Positions 25,793-35,611 of a stretch of 46,051 nucleotides of DNA are shown one piece after another. The first letter of the stretch is position 1, and the number at the start of each line of letters is the position of its first letter. The notes below the pieces were generated by a model, which searched no databases, was not told the DNA's origin, and was given only the letters and a program-made list of their open reading frames with translations. This DNA is from Candidatus Brocadia sapporoensis (GTDB lineage: Bacteria > Planctomycetota > Brocadiia > Brocadiales > Brocadiaceae): positions 1-46,051 of the forward strand of contig NZ_MJUW02000120.1 in the NCBI RefSeq assembly GCF_001753675.2. The letters are read 5' to 3'. Position numbers and translations under genes: made by a program.

Positions 25793-28700
25793 ATGGAACC
25801 TACTGAAAAAAGTGAAAGTTATCCGGTCTTTGAGCCTAATCAGGTTCTTTCCGATGTGCATCTGAATCAGGCATTCAATTACCTGGATGAACAGGAACGG
25901 TTGACGCGCGCCAACCTCATCGGCATCGGCATTATCTGCGGCCTGGAGATTCGCCCGGAGGTGAAATCTCAAACCGAAGCGATTATTCGTCTGTCAAAAG
26001 GGTGCGGCGTTACATCGGAAGGCTATCTTATTGAGGAATCTGAGGATGTGTCATTGGTTTCATACCGGGAGTACAAATTGCCAGGCGATCCGGATTACCC
26101 CTCATTCAAGGACAGTTCATCCCCTTCGACCCAGTACTCTCTGTGGGAGTTGTTCCCGGCAGGCGAGCTTGATACAACACAACTGACGACAAGTTTCCTG
26201 AATGATAAAGCGGTACTGTTGTTTCTAGAGCTGAAAAGGGAAGGACTGCGCAATTGCAGCCCCAATAATTGCGATGACAAAGGGTCTGTGATGACGGCGA
26301 CGGTGCGTCGTTTATTGATAAACGTAAGCGATCTTAAAAAAATCATCGAAAAGACTAAAGGTTTAGAGAGTGGCCTGACTTCTGACGAACTTGAAAAAAC
26401 CCTGTTGACCAGACTGGATCTGCCGGATCTGAGTCTGCCGCGCTATGATGTTCCCAATAAGAGGCCAAGTACTACTGAACAAGTAATGGCAGCTTTTCTT
26501 TCGGTTTTTAGTTCCGGAATAGTGAATAACACCGGAGGTGCTCTCAGTTCGGCATATGCAGCCTTCGGGCTCCTGCTGAAAGAAGAATATCCGACCGATC
26601 CTTTTGCCGGATTCAGCAAAAAATTCGGTTTTCTGAATAGTGTGCCGGAGAATATGGTCCAGGTACTCTTTCTTCAGTATTACTATGATTTTTTTGACGA
26701 CCTGATTAAGGCCTATAATGAGTTTCGCTGGAAAGGCGCGGAACTATTATGCTCCTGCTGTCCGCCAGACAAATTATTCCCACGGCATCTGGTGCTGGGC
26801 GTTTTAGATGAAAATTCTAGCGGGTACCGGCAAAGATTCCTGGCATCACCTGCAATCGGCAGATGCGAGGAGACTGTGAATGAACTGAAACAATTGTTCC
26901 AGCGCATGGTAAAGATGATTGATTTTTTTACTGACACACCTCCTTTGCCGAAGAAAATTTTGTATGAGGTATACGAAGCTTCTGAAGATAAGCAGGTTCG
27001 CATAACGCCGAGTAAACTGGGGGCTATGCCGCTGTCGGATAAAGCTATCCCTTATTATTATGATAAGGCCATGCATCTTTTTTGGGATCCTGAAAAGACG
27101 CGCCAGGGCCGCGCTAAACAAATCTTAGGTTATCGTTCTTATGAATATAATCCGTCTGCCCCAGACGCCTTGCGCTATGACCTGGAACCGTATAATTTCC
27201 TGCGTATCGAAGGGCATTTGGGGAAAGACTATCAGAAAGTCCTGAAGAGGCTGATTTACCTGAAAGACCTTTGCCGCCTGCCCATTGAAATCATTGCATT
27301 GCGCACAGGCGCCTTTGACGAGAACATAGCGGTAGATTTAAACCAAGAGAAGTGCTGGTTTCAGGATTTAGAATCAATATATGACGTCCAACGCGAAGAA
27401 CTCTTGTCCACCTTGTGCGAAGGCACGATGTATCTCTATGATATTCCGATTGAAGGTTCCAAGCTGCCTAACGGAATTCCCAAGCTTCCTTTGCTGAAAA
27501 AATATGCGCCCAATTTTTTTTACAATACGGGCACGGTTGGCGCCTGGTATGAAAAATATTTGACACTTATTCAGTCAATTCCTTATATCGATGTTGATCA
27601 AAATAAGATAGACGATAATGCATTATGGGGGGTTTATTGTGCGCTATTCAACGGCACTGTTGCTCCAGATGCAAAATACTATGCGCATATAGTGTCTATC
27701 TATTATTTTACAAAGCTTGCTGAAATCCTACCCGATAGTTTAGATGCTTTGGGCTATGCCGACTTCGAGAACAAGTATCAGGATTTAATCGGTCTGATCC
27801 GTTATTTCAGAAGCAATGCAGTAAAAAATATATCTCCGGAATTTCAGAAGTTTATACCCGAGGAGGATTTGATAGACCATTTCGATCAGGTGCTTTTTTC
27901 ATGCAAACTTGAACCGGTAAAGGCAATTCATGAAGAGTATAAAAGACGCATCAAAGAAATCAAGCAAAAGCAGTTCCTTAGCTTTTTCCTCAAAAAACAT
28001 CCCGGTATCCAGCACAAGGCAGGGGTCCCATTGGGCGGGACATTCATAATTGTCTACCATGATGTCCATGACCAGGCTGGAATTAAGGGGAATTCTAATG
28101 TCAAGAATGTTAGTGACGCTGAGTTTCTCAAGCCCTTAAAAGAAGGAATAATGAGCAAAGAATCTGTCGAGGCTTTAATCCGCCTCAACTCAAAAGCTGA
28201 AGTAAGTGGTATCCCGGACTTTCAACAGATCTTTAGTGAATTGATTGAAAAAGCTTCTCCTCTGCCAAAAACAGAAGAAATCTGGCTGAACCCAGCAGTG
28301 GGCAAAATATTCACTGAAACGGTAGACAAGCTCGCTGACGGAGCTGTTATCGCTGATTTTTTCCTGCCCTACCTTTGCTGTGCAGATTGTTCGCCGGTGC
28401 AGTTCACACTACCAAAGATACCACCGACCTTTACCATGCAAATCGGCTGCACAAACCCCGAAAACATGGCAGAAGTTATGATCGCGCCAAAGGGCGGAGA
28501 GTCGCCATACGACTATAAACTTGATGAGCTTCCCTTCCAGGCGTTTACGGACAAAATTGTTATGTCCAGCGGCCTGCATACCCTCGTAATCCGTGACAAT
28601 GCAGGAGTGGAGTCTGATCCTCAATCCCTGACAGTACCGGAGCCACTGACCATTGGAGCAGAAGCCTATGCCGAAAATGTGCAGAAACAGACCTACACCG

Positions 28701-29647
28701 TTAGTTTCACTATTGGCGGAGGCACATTCCCCTACAAACTCGAAACGGGTAATGGTACTATTAATGGTAACGGATTTAACAGCACGGCAGTCAAGAGCGG
28801 CGAGAAGATAAGCGTGACGATTACCGATGGCGCAGGGTGTCAAACAACTAAAGAATTTACCCATACGGTTAAAGAGCCATGCACACTGCCTTGTAACGGC
28901 ATTGCCCTGCGTCGCGGCTATCGCTTTTCCCTTCCTGTTCCGGATCAGAATTTAAATATTATAGATATTCGTTTCATATTTGATGGTACAAATGGACAAA
29001 AAGTTAACTTGACAAAGGAAGTTGCCACAATTATCAAGAAGGCTAACGGGGGGGAGGAGTTTACGAAACTGATGAATGAACTGGTAGGTAAAAAAACTGG
29101 CAGTCCTGACTGGCTGACATTTAATTATAATAAAAAAGAATCTCAGTCTGGATTGGATTCCTGGGAGATAGAGTATTTCCAATGTCTCGATTTTGAGTTA
29201 CTACTTGCGTGGGGCTATGAAAATACAACTCATCTTGCTCCAAATGTAAGAGTTGCAATCAATTCCAGAGGAAGCACGTTAAAAGTGTCCCAAGGCGAGA
29301 ATATTCTGTCTGATGTATTTATTCCAGCTTTTAATATTGCACAAATCGACAAGTGTGATCCTAATCATCCAAGCAAAAATCTCTGCGAAAATGTGGACTT
29401 AAAACTGAGTATCAACAAAGAGATTATTGAGAATGTTGTTATCTTGAGCGCAGAGCAATCTGGTGCTGACCAGCCGATTGCCTACCTTTGGGAGGTGCAG
29501 GACGGAATTCCGTCCCTGTCGAATGAACAAAAGGCCAAGTTTATATTTAAGTCCCTGGAACCAGGTATTAAGAATGTGAGGCTGACCGCATACACAAAGG
29601 ATGGATGCAGAGTAAGTGCAATAACAACAATTACTCTTAACGTATGA
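25793..29647 (+). CDS. Large eCIS protein with C-terminal Ig/PKD-like domains, possible fibre
   Basis: I choose ATG 25793 because GGAGG (25783-25787) sits before it; the frame itself opens 15 bp earlier at a TTG. The 1284-residue protein begins with a block seen in many eCIS loci (P-V-F-E-P-N-Q-V-L, then L-N-Y/F-L-D-E-Q-E-R-L-T-R, I-G-I-I-C-G-L-E). From about residue 870 it changes to beta-rich repeats that look like immunoglobulin/SprB-like or PKD domains. The last one ends L-T-A-Y-T-K-D-G-C. Such tails often bind surfaces. No phage-type tail fibre gene exists in the locus, so this protein may be the target-binding fibre or a baseplate-attached adhesin. That role is inference. Confidence 0.8.
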   Translation: MEPTEKSESYPVFEPNQVLSDVHLNQAFNYLDEQERLTRANLIGIGIICGLEIRPEVKSQTEAIIRLSKGCGVTSEGYLIEESEDVSLVSYREYKLPGDPDYPSFKDSSSPSTQYSLWELFPAGELDTTQLTTSFLNDKAVLLFLELKREGLRNCSPNNCDDKGSVMTATVRRLLINVSDLKKIIEKTKGLESGLTSDELEKTLLTRLDLPDLSLPRYDVPNKRPSTTEQVMAAFLSVFSSGIVNNTGGALSSAYAAFGLLLKEEYPTDPFAGFSKKFGFLNSVPENMVQVLFLQYYYDFFDDLIKAYNEFRWKGAELLCSCCPPDKLFPRHLVLGVLDENSSGYRQRFLASPAIGRCEETVNELKQLFQRMVKMIDFFTDTPPLPKKILYEVYEASEDKQVRITPSKLGAMPLSDKAIPYYYDKAMHLFWDPEKTRQGRAKQILGYRSYEYNPSAPDALRYDLEPYNFLRIEGHLGKDYQKVLKRLIYLKDLCRLPIEIIALRTGAFDENIAVDLNQEKCWFQDLESIYDVQREELLSTLCEGTMYLYDIPIEGSKLPNGIPKLPLLKKYAPNFFYNTGTVGAWYEKYLTLIQSIPYIDVDQNKIDDNALWGVYCALFNGTVAPDAKYYAHIVSIYYFTKLAEILPDSLDALGYADFENKYQDLIGLIRYFRSNAVKNISPEFQKFIPEEDLIDHFDQVLFSCKLEPVKAIHEEYKRRIKEIKQKQFLSFFLKKHPGIQHKAGVPLGGTFIIVYHDVHDQAGIKGNSNVKNVSDAEFLKPLKEGIMSKESVEALIRLNSKAEVSGIPDFQQIFSELIEKASPLPKTEEIWLNPAVGKIFTETVDKLADGAVIADFFLPYLCCADCSPVQFTLPKIPPTFTMQIGCTNPENMAEVMIAPKGGESPYDYKLDELPFQAFTDKIVMSSGLHTLVIRDNAGVESDPQSLTVPEPLTIGAEAYAENVQKQTYTVSFTIGGGTFPYKLETGNGTINGNGFNSTAVKSGEKISVTITDGAGCQTTKEFTHTVKEPCTLPCNGIALRRGYRFSLPVPDQNLNIIDIRFIFDGTNGQKVNLTKEVATIIKKANGGEEFTKLMNELVGKKTGSPDWLTFNYNKKESQSGLDSWEIEYFQCLDFELLLAWGYENTTHLAPNVRVAINSRGSTLKVSQGENILSDVFIPAFNIAQIDKCDPNHPSKNLCENVDLKLSINKEIIENVVILSAEQSGADQPIAYLWEVQDGIPSLSNEQKAKFIFKSLEPGIKNVRLTAYTKDGCRVSAITTITLNV

Positions 29648-31131
29648 CGATGCATACATCATTACACCACAGAATAAAGAAACAATATCTCCACGTCGAG
29701 CTCAATGGCACGGAGTCTGACGGACTGGCCTTGCAGCGCAGCTTACCAGACCTGGTTCAGCATAGGCTGATGCCAGCCATCGAGCAGGTCCTGGAATGTT
29801 TTACACCACAAAAGGGACATCTTCTCATAGAAAGGCTGGAAATCGACGCCGGGATCCTGACACTTGAACAATTGGAGCACAAACTGACAGAGTCTGTGGC
29901 GCAGGAACTGGAAAAATTGTTGCGCGGATATACTCCGCCGGAAGGATTGCCTGCAATGGCAATCTCTGGCAACATACGGCAGAAAACGGGGCAACAGTCC
30001 ATCAACGAAGCAATGATCTATTTTCTAAAAAACGGCAGCCTGCCCTGGTCGTTCCGCTTGCCAGACGGAGCCACCATGGAGCAGGTTATACTCGATTCAT
30101 GGCAGGAGGCGGAGAAATCAGGCTTTGATCCTTTCGCTGGACGCGATGAGATACTGCGGACGCTTGCTGGCGTCACAGTCCAGAAGCGCCTGGTCCGGCA
30201 ATTTTCCCCGGCTTTGTTAGAAATCCTGATTGCCCTGCTTTCGTCTGAAGGCAAGACGGTAATGGATGGGGTTTTACAGACACTGCGCAGTTCGGCTATG
30301 GCATCTGATGATAGAAAATATTTCGAACGCGTCCTGTGGGAAACGGCGTTTGCCAAACTTGCGGAAGGGCGCGCCCTGACATCGATGGAACTTGTCGGAG
30401 AAGCCTGGTGTGCCATGCCTGTCACAGCAACAGGACATGCTGAACTGGCAAGAGTCCTGGAGCTTCACTGGCCGGAAGTAACCAACAGGACACCGCCACG
30501 ATTTTCTGGATTGGATAACGCCTCAATTACTAATGGATATTCCGGAGCCGGCGAAGAACTATATCTTGAACCAATGGCAGAAAATCTCCCTGGGGCTGAT
30601 AATAAACCCATCATGAGAAGCACACATCCCGATATAGAAGAAGGCCTTTATATTGAGAATGCCGGTCTGGTTTTATTGCATCCTTTCCTGCCACGGCTTT
30701 TCACGGGGCTGGGCATCGCCGGGGAAGACAAACTCTTCCAGCCAGAGCGCGCTTTGTGCCTGCTTCATCTTCTGGCTACCGGTCAGATCATTGCACCGGA
30801 GCATGAGTTGATTTTGCCAAAAATTCTCTGCAACGTGCCTTTGGAGACGCCGGTAGAGTCAGATGTGGCATTGACACTTGCGGAGCAGGAAGAGGCCGCC
30901 GCCCTGCTTGCAGCCGTTATCCGCCACTGGGATGCGCTGCGCAACACTTCAGCCGACGGCTTACGCGGGACATTTCTGCTGCGTCCGGGGAAAGTGTCTT
31001 TGAGGGGTAGCGATTGGCTATTGATAGTTGAATCGAGGGGATTCGACGTCCTTTTGGACCAATTGCCATGGGGTATTTCCATGATCAAGCTGCCATGGAT
31101 GGAGAGGATGCTATGGGTGGAATGGAAGTAG
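29644..31131 (+). CDS. Contractile injection system tape measure protein (Afp14-like)
   Basis: The 495-residue protein opens with the hallmark block of CIS tape measure proteins: H-R-I-K-K-Q-Y-L-H-V-E-L-N-G-T-E-S-D-G-L-A-L-Q, followed by I-E-R-L-E-I-D-A-G. Its conserved end is also present (N-A-G-L-V-L-L-H-P-F-L-P-R-L-F near residues 337-350, then L-R-G-T-F-L-L-R-P-G-K-V). This class sets tube length during assembly. The ATG overlaps the previous stop (ATGA). The gene is followed by a 325-bp gap with a nested palindrome, then by the effector. Confidence 0.9.
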   Translation: MTMHTSLHHRIKKQYLHVELNGTESDGLALQRSLPDLVQHRLMPAIEQVLECFTPQKGHLLIERLEIDAGILTLEQLEHKLTESVAQELEKLLRGYTPPEGLPAMAISGNIRQKTGQQSINEAMIYFLKNGSLPWSFRLPDGATMEQVILDSWQEAEKSGFDPFAGRDEILRTLAGVTVQKRLVRQFSPALLEILIALLSSEGKTVMDGVLQTLRSSAMASDDRKYFERVLWETAFAKLAEGRALTSMELVGEAWCAMPVTATGHAELARVLELHWPEVTNRTPPRFSGLDNASITNGYSGAGEELYLEPMAENLPGADNKPIMRSTHPDIEEGLYIENAGLVLLHPFLPRLFTGLGIAGEDKLFQPERALCLLHLLATGQIIAPEHELILPKILCNVPLETPVESDVALTLAEQEEAAALLAAVIRHWDALRNTSADGLRGTFLLRPGKVSLRGSDWLLIVESRGFDVLLDQLPWGISMIKLPWMERMLWVEWK

Positions 31132-31218
31132 TGATTTGGGGTAACTACTCAGCGAAACTGAAGGAGACTATTTTTTCAAAATGGTAAAGGGTTTACAGGG
31201 AAAACGGGCAGACGGAAA

Positions 31219-31376
31219 AATCCCGAAGGGATGACATGATTATAGGAAAAAACACACCACAATATTCAACCCCGTAGGGATGAAATTTTGCGGAAACAAT
31301 GATACCATATCACCCCTACGGGGGTTAACAAAAACGGTATAACGATATTCTATAATAATGACATCCCTTCGGGATT
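31219..31376. repeat. Nested inverted-repeat element between tape measure and effector genes
   Basis: AATCCCGAAGGGATG (31219-31233) and its exact inverse CATCCCTTCGGGATT (31362-31376) enclose an inner pair of imperfect arms, CAACCCCGTAGGGATG (31268-31283) and CACCCCTACGGGGGTT (31311-31326). The four arms are related to each other (CCC-GAAGGG / CCCGTAGGG). The 158-bp element is non-coding, and nothing else is visible in the 325-bp gap (31132-31456). It is probably a repeat-family insertion and a natural hinge between the structural genes and the effector block. Confidence 0.65.
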
Positions 31377-31456
31377 ATATAATCACTATTTTGTTCACTC
31401 ATAGTGGTTGTAGCCAAAAGTAAGCTGAATAGTTGCAATTTGGTACTGAATAAACT

Positions 31457-34400
31457 ATGAAGACCAGTGCGGAAAAATCATCTACAACGACCTCGGCGAC
31501 GGCAACGCATGTTGCGAACCGTCCTTTTTTCGCAAAGACAGGAGAAGTCGGTTTTTTCATGCCGCAGAGGTCAACCGTCACCCCAGTTGTCCAGATGAAA
31601 ATGACGGTCAATAAGCCGGGAGATAAGCTCGAGCAGGAAGCTGATAAGATGGCCGGCAAGGTGATGCGGATGCCATCCCCTGCATCAATTGAGAAAAAAC
31701 TTCCGGAACAAACCAACGAAAAGTTACAAAAAAAAGAAAAGGAAAAGGAAGAAAAAATACAAAGGGCGCCTATTTCCGAGGAAAAGGTCTCAAAAAAAGA
31801 AGAAGAAAAGATTCAAAAGGCTGCTGCCAGCGAAGAAAAATTGCAGCGGGATGGCGGCGGCGCTCCTTCGTTAACGAGTGATACCCAGACTGCTATTCAG
31901 GGCAAAACCACCGGTGGCCAGCCTCTTTCAAGCGATGTGCGAGGCTACATGGAGCCCCGCTTTAATGCCGACTTCAGCAATGTGCGTATCCATAGCGATG
32001 CCGAATCCGCCGGTTTGAGCAACCAACTGAGCGCCCGGGCGTTTACCTACCAGAATCACGTTTTTTTCTCGCGCGACCAGTACCAGCCAGGCACAAGCGA
32101 GGGGAAACAACTACTTGCCCATGAGTTGACTCACACCATACAGCAGGGTCATTCCATTCAGCGGAGTCCGCAGGTGAGCACAACTACAGCAGCGCCTCCC
32201 ATACAGCGCTTTCTCGGCATAGATATCCCATCCTGGCAGGATGTCATCGATTGGCTTGCCGAAAAGGCCTATAACATTCCGGGATATCGCATGTTCACCA
32301 TTGTAATCGGCGTCAATCCGATTAACGGCGAAGCTGCGGACCGAAGCGCGGCGAACATTCTACGCGCCATCGTGGAGTTTTTGCCCGGTGGAAAGATCAT
32401 TACCGATGCCTTAGAGAAGTACAACGTCTTTGAAAAAGCGGGGAGCTGGGTCGAAGGAAAACTGAAACGCTTTTCCAATCTGCTTGGAACTATCAAGTCT
32501 GCCATTGGAAAATTCATTGACGACCTTGATTTTCTGGACATTATCCTCCACCCTGTCCGCACCTGGGAAAGAGCCGTCAGCATATTTACCAAGCCGGTCA
32601 ATGAGATTATCGATTTCATAGGCAGCATCTTCCAGGAGATACTCCAGTTCATCCGCGATGCGGTGTTAATGCCGCTGGCGGCTTTGGCGAAAAACACGCG
32701 AGGATTTGACCTGCTCTGTGCCTTGCTCGGCAAAAATCCGATCACTAAAGAACCCGTACCAAGAACCCCCGATACCCTGATCGGTGGTTTTATGAAACTC
32801 ATCGGGCAAGAGGAGATTTGGGAAAACATCAAGAAGGGAAATGCCGTCCAAAAAGCGTGGCAGTGGTTCCAAAATGCCATGCAGGGGTTGTTTGCCCTTG
32901 TGGCCCGATTCCCAGAGGATTTTATCGCCATGCTGAAATCGCTGGAGGTGATGGACTTTATTATACTTCCCAACCTCTTCGCCAAGGTTATCAAGGTATT
33001 CGGCAATTTCATACTGGACTTCTATAAATGGGCCCTCAATACCGTTCTGGATTTGCTGGAGATCATCTTTACCGTGGTGGCACCAAAGGCGGTGCCGTAC
33101 GTGGCCAAAGCCAAGTCGACCTTCATTACCATCATAAAGAATCCCGTCGGTTTTGTCGGCAATCTGGTCCGCGCCGGTAAAATGGGTTTTGAGATGTTTA
33201 AAGAGCGTATCGGCGAACATCTGAAAGCCGCCCTGATCAACTGGCTGGTCGGTCCATTGGCCGAGGCTGGAGTGTATATTCCCAAGTCATTCACTTTGAT
33301 AGAAATTGTCAAACTGGTGCTTTCGGTTCTGGGTCTGACATGGCAGAATATCCGCAACAAACTGGTGAAAATCATCCCCGAACCAGTCCTTGTCGTTTTA
33401 GAAAAAACCGCAGGTATCCTGGTTACCTTGGTAAAGGATGGTCCGGCAGCGGCCTGGGAGCAGATTAAAGCGGAACTGACCGATCTCAAGGATCAGCTTA
33501 TCGCACAGATTACCCAGATGGTCACAACCGAGATCGTGAAGGCAGCCGTAACAAAATTAGTAACCATGCTGAACCCTGCCGGGGCGGTGATCCAGGCCAT
33601 TATCGCCATTTACAACACCATCTCCTTCTTCATCCAGAAAATCAACCAGATCGCCGCCGTCGTTGCCTCCTTCATCGACTCAATCTCCGCCATAGCGGCA
33701 GGTCAGATCGCCAATGCCGCCAAGAAGGTTGAACAGACTATGGCCAATACCCTTACAGTCATAATTGCATTTTTGGCTAAGTTTGCAGGGCTCGGAGGTA
33801 TACCGGACAAGATTGTAGGAATAGTCAAAAAGATACGCCAGCCGATTGACAAGGGGCTGGATAAGATTGTCGATTGGCTGGGGAAGATGCTCAGCAAAGC
33901 CAAAGCAGCTGTTTCGGAATGGTGGAAGGCCAAAAAACCATTTACCAATAAAGCCGGCGAAGCCCATACCCTTTCTTTTTCAGGGTCCGCTGACAATGCT
34001 ACGTTGATGATTGCCACTACAACTATACCTATAACGACCTACCTGGAACAGAAAAAAACTGAAAACAAGGACAATCCCGAAATCCTGGCCAAAATAGCTC
34101 TGGCGGAAGGCGTAATCAAACAAAAAGAGATTGTTTTCAAACAGGGAACAAAAACCAAAGAAGAGAAGGAATCTACTCAACTTGTCACAGCCGCTTTGGC
34201 CGAAATCAGTCAGACCTTGATGGATTTAGGCGGCGGCGATTTGACAGCGAAAGATTATCCTGAACCAGTAATATCTCCCGGCGGAGTACCGCCCACTGAA
34301 TCCAAGGTAGAAAAACAGTCAAGCGCCAAATTAAAAAAAGGGACCCCTACGTCAGGCAATCATGGCACACAAGGGTGGAGTTACATTGAGGACCAGAAGC

Positions 34401-35023
34401 TGTCCTCTTTGAAAGGCGACAAATGGGTGCAGATGCATCTGGTGTCAAATACTTTGGGCGGAAACGCCGTTGCAGGCAACCTTATTCCTGCGCCAAACAG
34501 CGTAAACAGCGCATGGCGTTCAGGCATAGAAGGTGCGACCAGTTCGTTGCTGGCCAAAAAAGCTGACAGCGCTAAGTCACCTGCCAGTGTGATCTGGTTG
34601 ACAACGCGGGTCAGCTATTTTGGAGAGAAGGTTTCCGGGAATCAATTTGCCAACTCGGTCAGCACTACGGCCGGTCTTCATCTTTACAAAGGGAAGAAAG
34701 CCGGAGTTGCAGATTTTTCGGAGAAGGGTCCCTCGTCATTTTCAATGAGCGCTCAAGTACCATTGCCTGATTTTACCAGTAGTGATAAAGCAAGCCTCAA
34801 TACCAGCGGTGGTACTCATTTACGTGAGAAAGGCGGAATTAGTGCTAGCATCGTTAATGATATTAAACGTAATCGTCCTTATTCAGATATTAACGACTTT
34901 GAAGGGAAAATGTTAATAAGCCTTAAAAGTAGATTTCCGGATACAAACAGTAAAGAATACAGGGATAATGCAAACGTTATCAAAGCAGTCAGATTTAATA
35001 AAAAGGTTGTAGTAGACAAATAG
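31457..35023 (+). CDS. DUF4157 eCIS effector-like protein with possible C-terminal nuclease
   Basis: The 1188-residue protein is the likely cargo. Residues 50-70 hold an eCIS-type N-terminal motif (K-P-G-D-K-L-E-Q-E-A-D-K-M-A). A Lys/Glu-rich linker follows at about 80-130. The DUF4157 domain spans about 150-235, with H222-E-L-T-H226, a zinc-protease-like HExxH. Residues about 255-840 are long amphipathic and hydrophobic helices, pore- or tape-like. The last 200 residues change character. H994 lies in M-H-L-V-S-N, followed by L-G-G (1000-1002) and N-L-I-P-A-P-N (1008-1014), a layout seen in secreted His-Me-finger-type nucleases. A helix-hairpin-helix-like segment follows at about 1122-1152. 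I am sure of the DUF4157 part; the nuclease is a motif-based proposal. Confidence 0.85.
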   Translation: MKTSAEKSSTTTSATATHVANRPFFAKTGEVGFFMPQRSTVTPVVQMKMTVNKPGDKLEQEADKMAGKVMRMPSPASIEKKLPEQTNEKLQKKEKEKEEKIQRAPISEEKVSKKEEEKIQKAAASEEKLQRDGGGAPSLTSDTQTAIQGKTTGGQPLSSDVRGYMEPRFNADFSNVRIHSDAESAGLSNQLSARAFTYQNHVFFSRDQYQPGTSEGKQLLAHELTHTIQQGHSIQRSPQVSTTTAAPPIQRFLGIDIPSWQDVIDWLAEKAYNIPGYRMFTIVIGVNPINGEAADRSAANILRAIVEFLPGGKIITDALEKYNVFEKAGSWVEGKLKRFSNLLGTIKSAIGKFIDDLDFLDIILHPVRTWERAVSIFTKPVNEIIDFIGSIFQEILQFIRDAVLMPLAALAKNTRGFDLLCALLGKNPITKEPVPRTPDTLIGGFMKLIGQEEIWENIKKGNAVQKAWQWFQNAMQGLFALVARFPEDFIAMLKSLEVMDFIILPNLFAKVIKVFGNFILDFYKWALNTVLDLLEIIFTVVAPKAVPYVAKAKSTFITIIKNPVGFVGNLVRAGKMGFEMFKERIGEHLKAALINWLVGPLAEAGVYIPKSFTLIEIVKLVLSVLGLTWQNIRNKLVKIIPEPVLVVLEKTAGILVTLVKDGPAAAWEQIKAELTDLKDQLIAQITQMVTTEIVKAAVTKLVTMLNPAGAVIQAIIAIYNTISFFIQKINQIAAVVASFIDSISAIAAGQIANAAKKVEQTMANTLTVIIAFLAKFAGLGGIPDKIVGIVKKIRQPIDKGLDKIVDWLGKMLSKAKAAVSEWWKAKKPFTNKAGEAHTLSFSGSADNATLMIATTTIPITTYLEQKKTENKDNPEILAKIALAEGVIKQKEIVFKQGTKTKEEKESTQLVTAALAEISQTLMDLGGGDLTAKDYPEPVISPGGVPPTESKVEKQSSAKLKKGTPTSGNHGTQGWSYIEDQKLSSLKGDKWVQMHLVSNTLGGNAVAGNLIPAPNSVNSAWRSGIEGATSSLLAKKADSAKSPASVIWLTTRVSYFGEKVSGNQFANSVSTTAGLHLYKGKKAGVADFSEKGPSSFSMSAQVPLPDFTSSDKASLNTSGGTHLREKGGISASIVNDIKRNRPYSDINDFEGKMLISLKSRFPDTNSKEYRDNANVIKAVRFNKKVVVDK

Positions 35024-35048
35024 TGGAGTTTCGTGAACAGGAGATTTC

Positions 35049-35585
35049 ATGAAGGCTTTTAGTACTGTACTTGGGATGATTTCAGGATTGGCCTTGCTGG
35101 CGGTGTTGCTGGCCGGCGGTTATTTTCTGTTCAAATACGTTGTGAACATCTTTGATACGCTTGGGCCGCAGTACGGGACCATTGCCGCCATTGCTTCGAT
35201 TGTTGTCGTACTCTGCGCAGTAATCATCGCGGGCGGATTGAGGGCGCGTTGCACAAACGAGGGCTTGTCAGTTAAATCGAACGTTTATGAGCGCCTTGTA
35301 GTTTTTCTGTCTGATCTATTAAGAAGAAATACGACGGGCGAGGAAGGGCAGGCTGATGAAGGCGAGCTTATAAAGCTCGAGCAGCTCCTCGTTTTGTACG
35401 GGGGCCCAAAGGTCATTACAACCTATTTGAAAATTCGGCGGAAAATACGAGATGAAAAGAAAGAAGGAAGCGAGACCATGGCTCTGCTGAATAAGCTGGT
35501 ACTGGCGATGCGCGCAGATCTTGGGCGAAGAGAATTGAATCTCAAAGAGAAAGACATTCTCGACTTACTCCTGGGGCGTAGTTAA
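35049..35585 (+). CDS. Two-TM protein between effector and AAA+ ATPase
   Basis: The 178-residue protein has two clear TM helices (about residues 7-29 and 42-64). A cytoplasm-like, charged C-terminal 110 residues follow, ending in helices (L-N-K-L-V-L-A-M-R-A-D-L-G, L-N-L-K-E-K-D-I-L-D-L-L-L). AGGAG precedes ATG 35049. It lies 25 bp after the effector and 26 bp before the ATPase. I do not recognise the family. Position beside a toxin suggests an immunity protein that guards the producer's membrane. Alternatively it may anchor the particle or load cargo at the inner membrane. Confidence 0.75.
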   Translation: MKAFSTVLGMISGLALLAVLLAGGYFLFKYVVNIFDTLGPQYGTIAAIASIVVVLCAVIIAGGLRARCTNEGLSVKSNVYERLVVFLSDLLRRNTTGEEGQADEGELIKLEQLLVLYGGPKVITTYLKIRRKIRDEKKEGSETMALLNKLVLAMRADLGRRELNLKEKDILDLLLGRS

Positions 35586-35611
35586 AGAAACAATTTTAAA
35601 TCAGGAGATGT

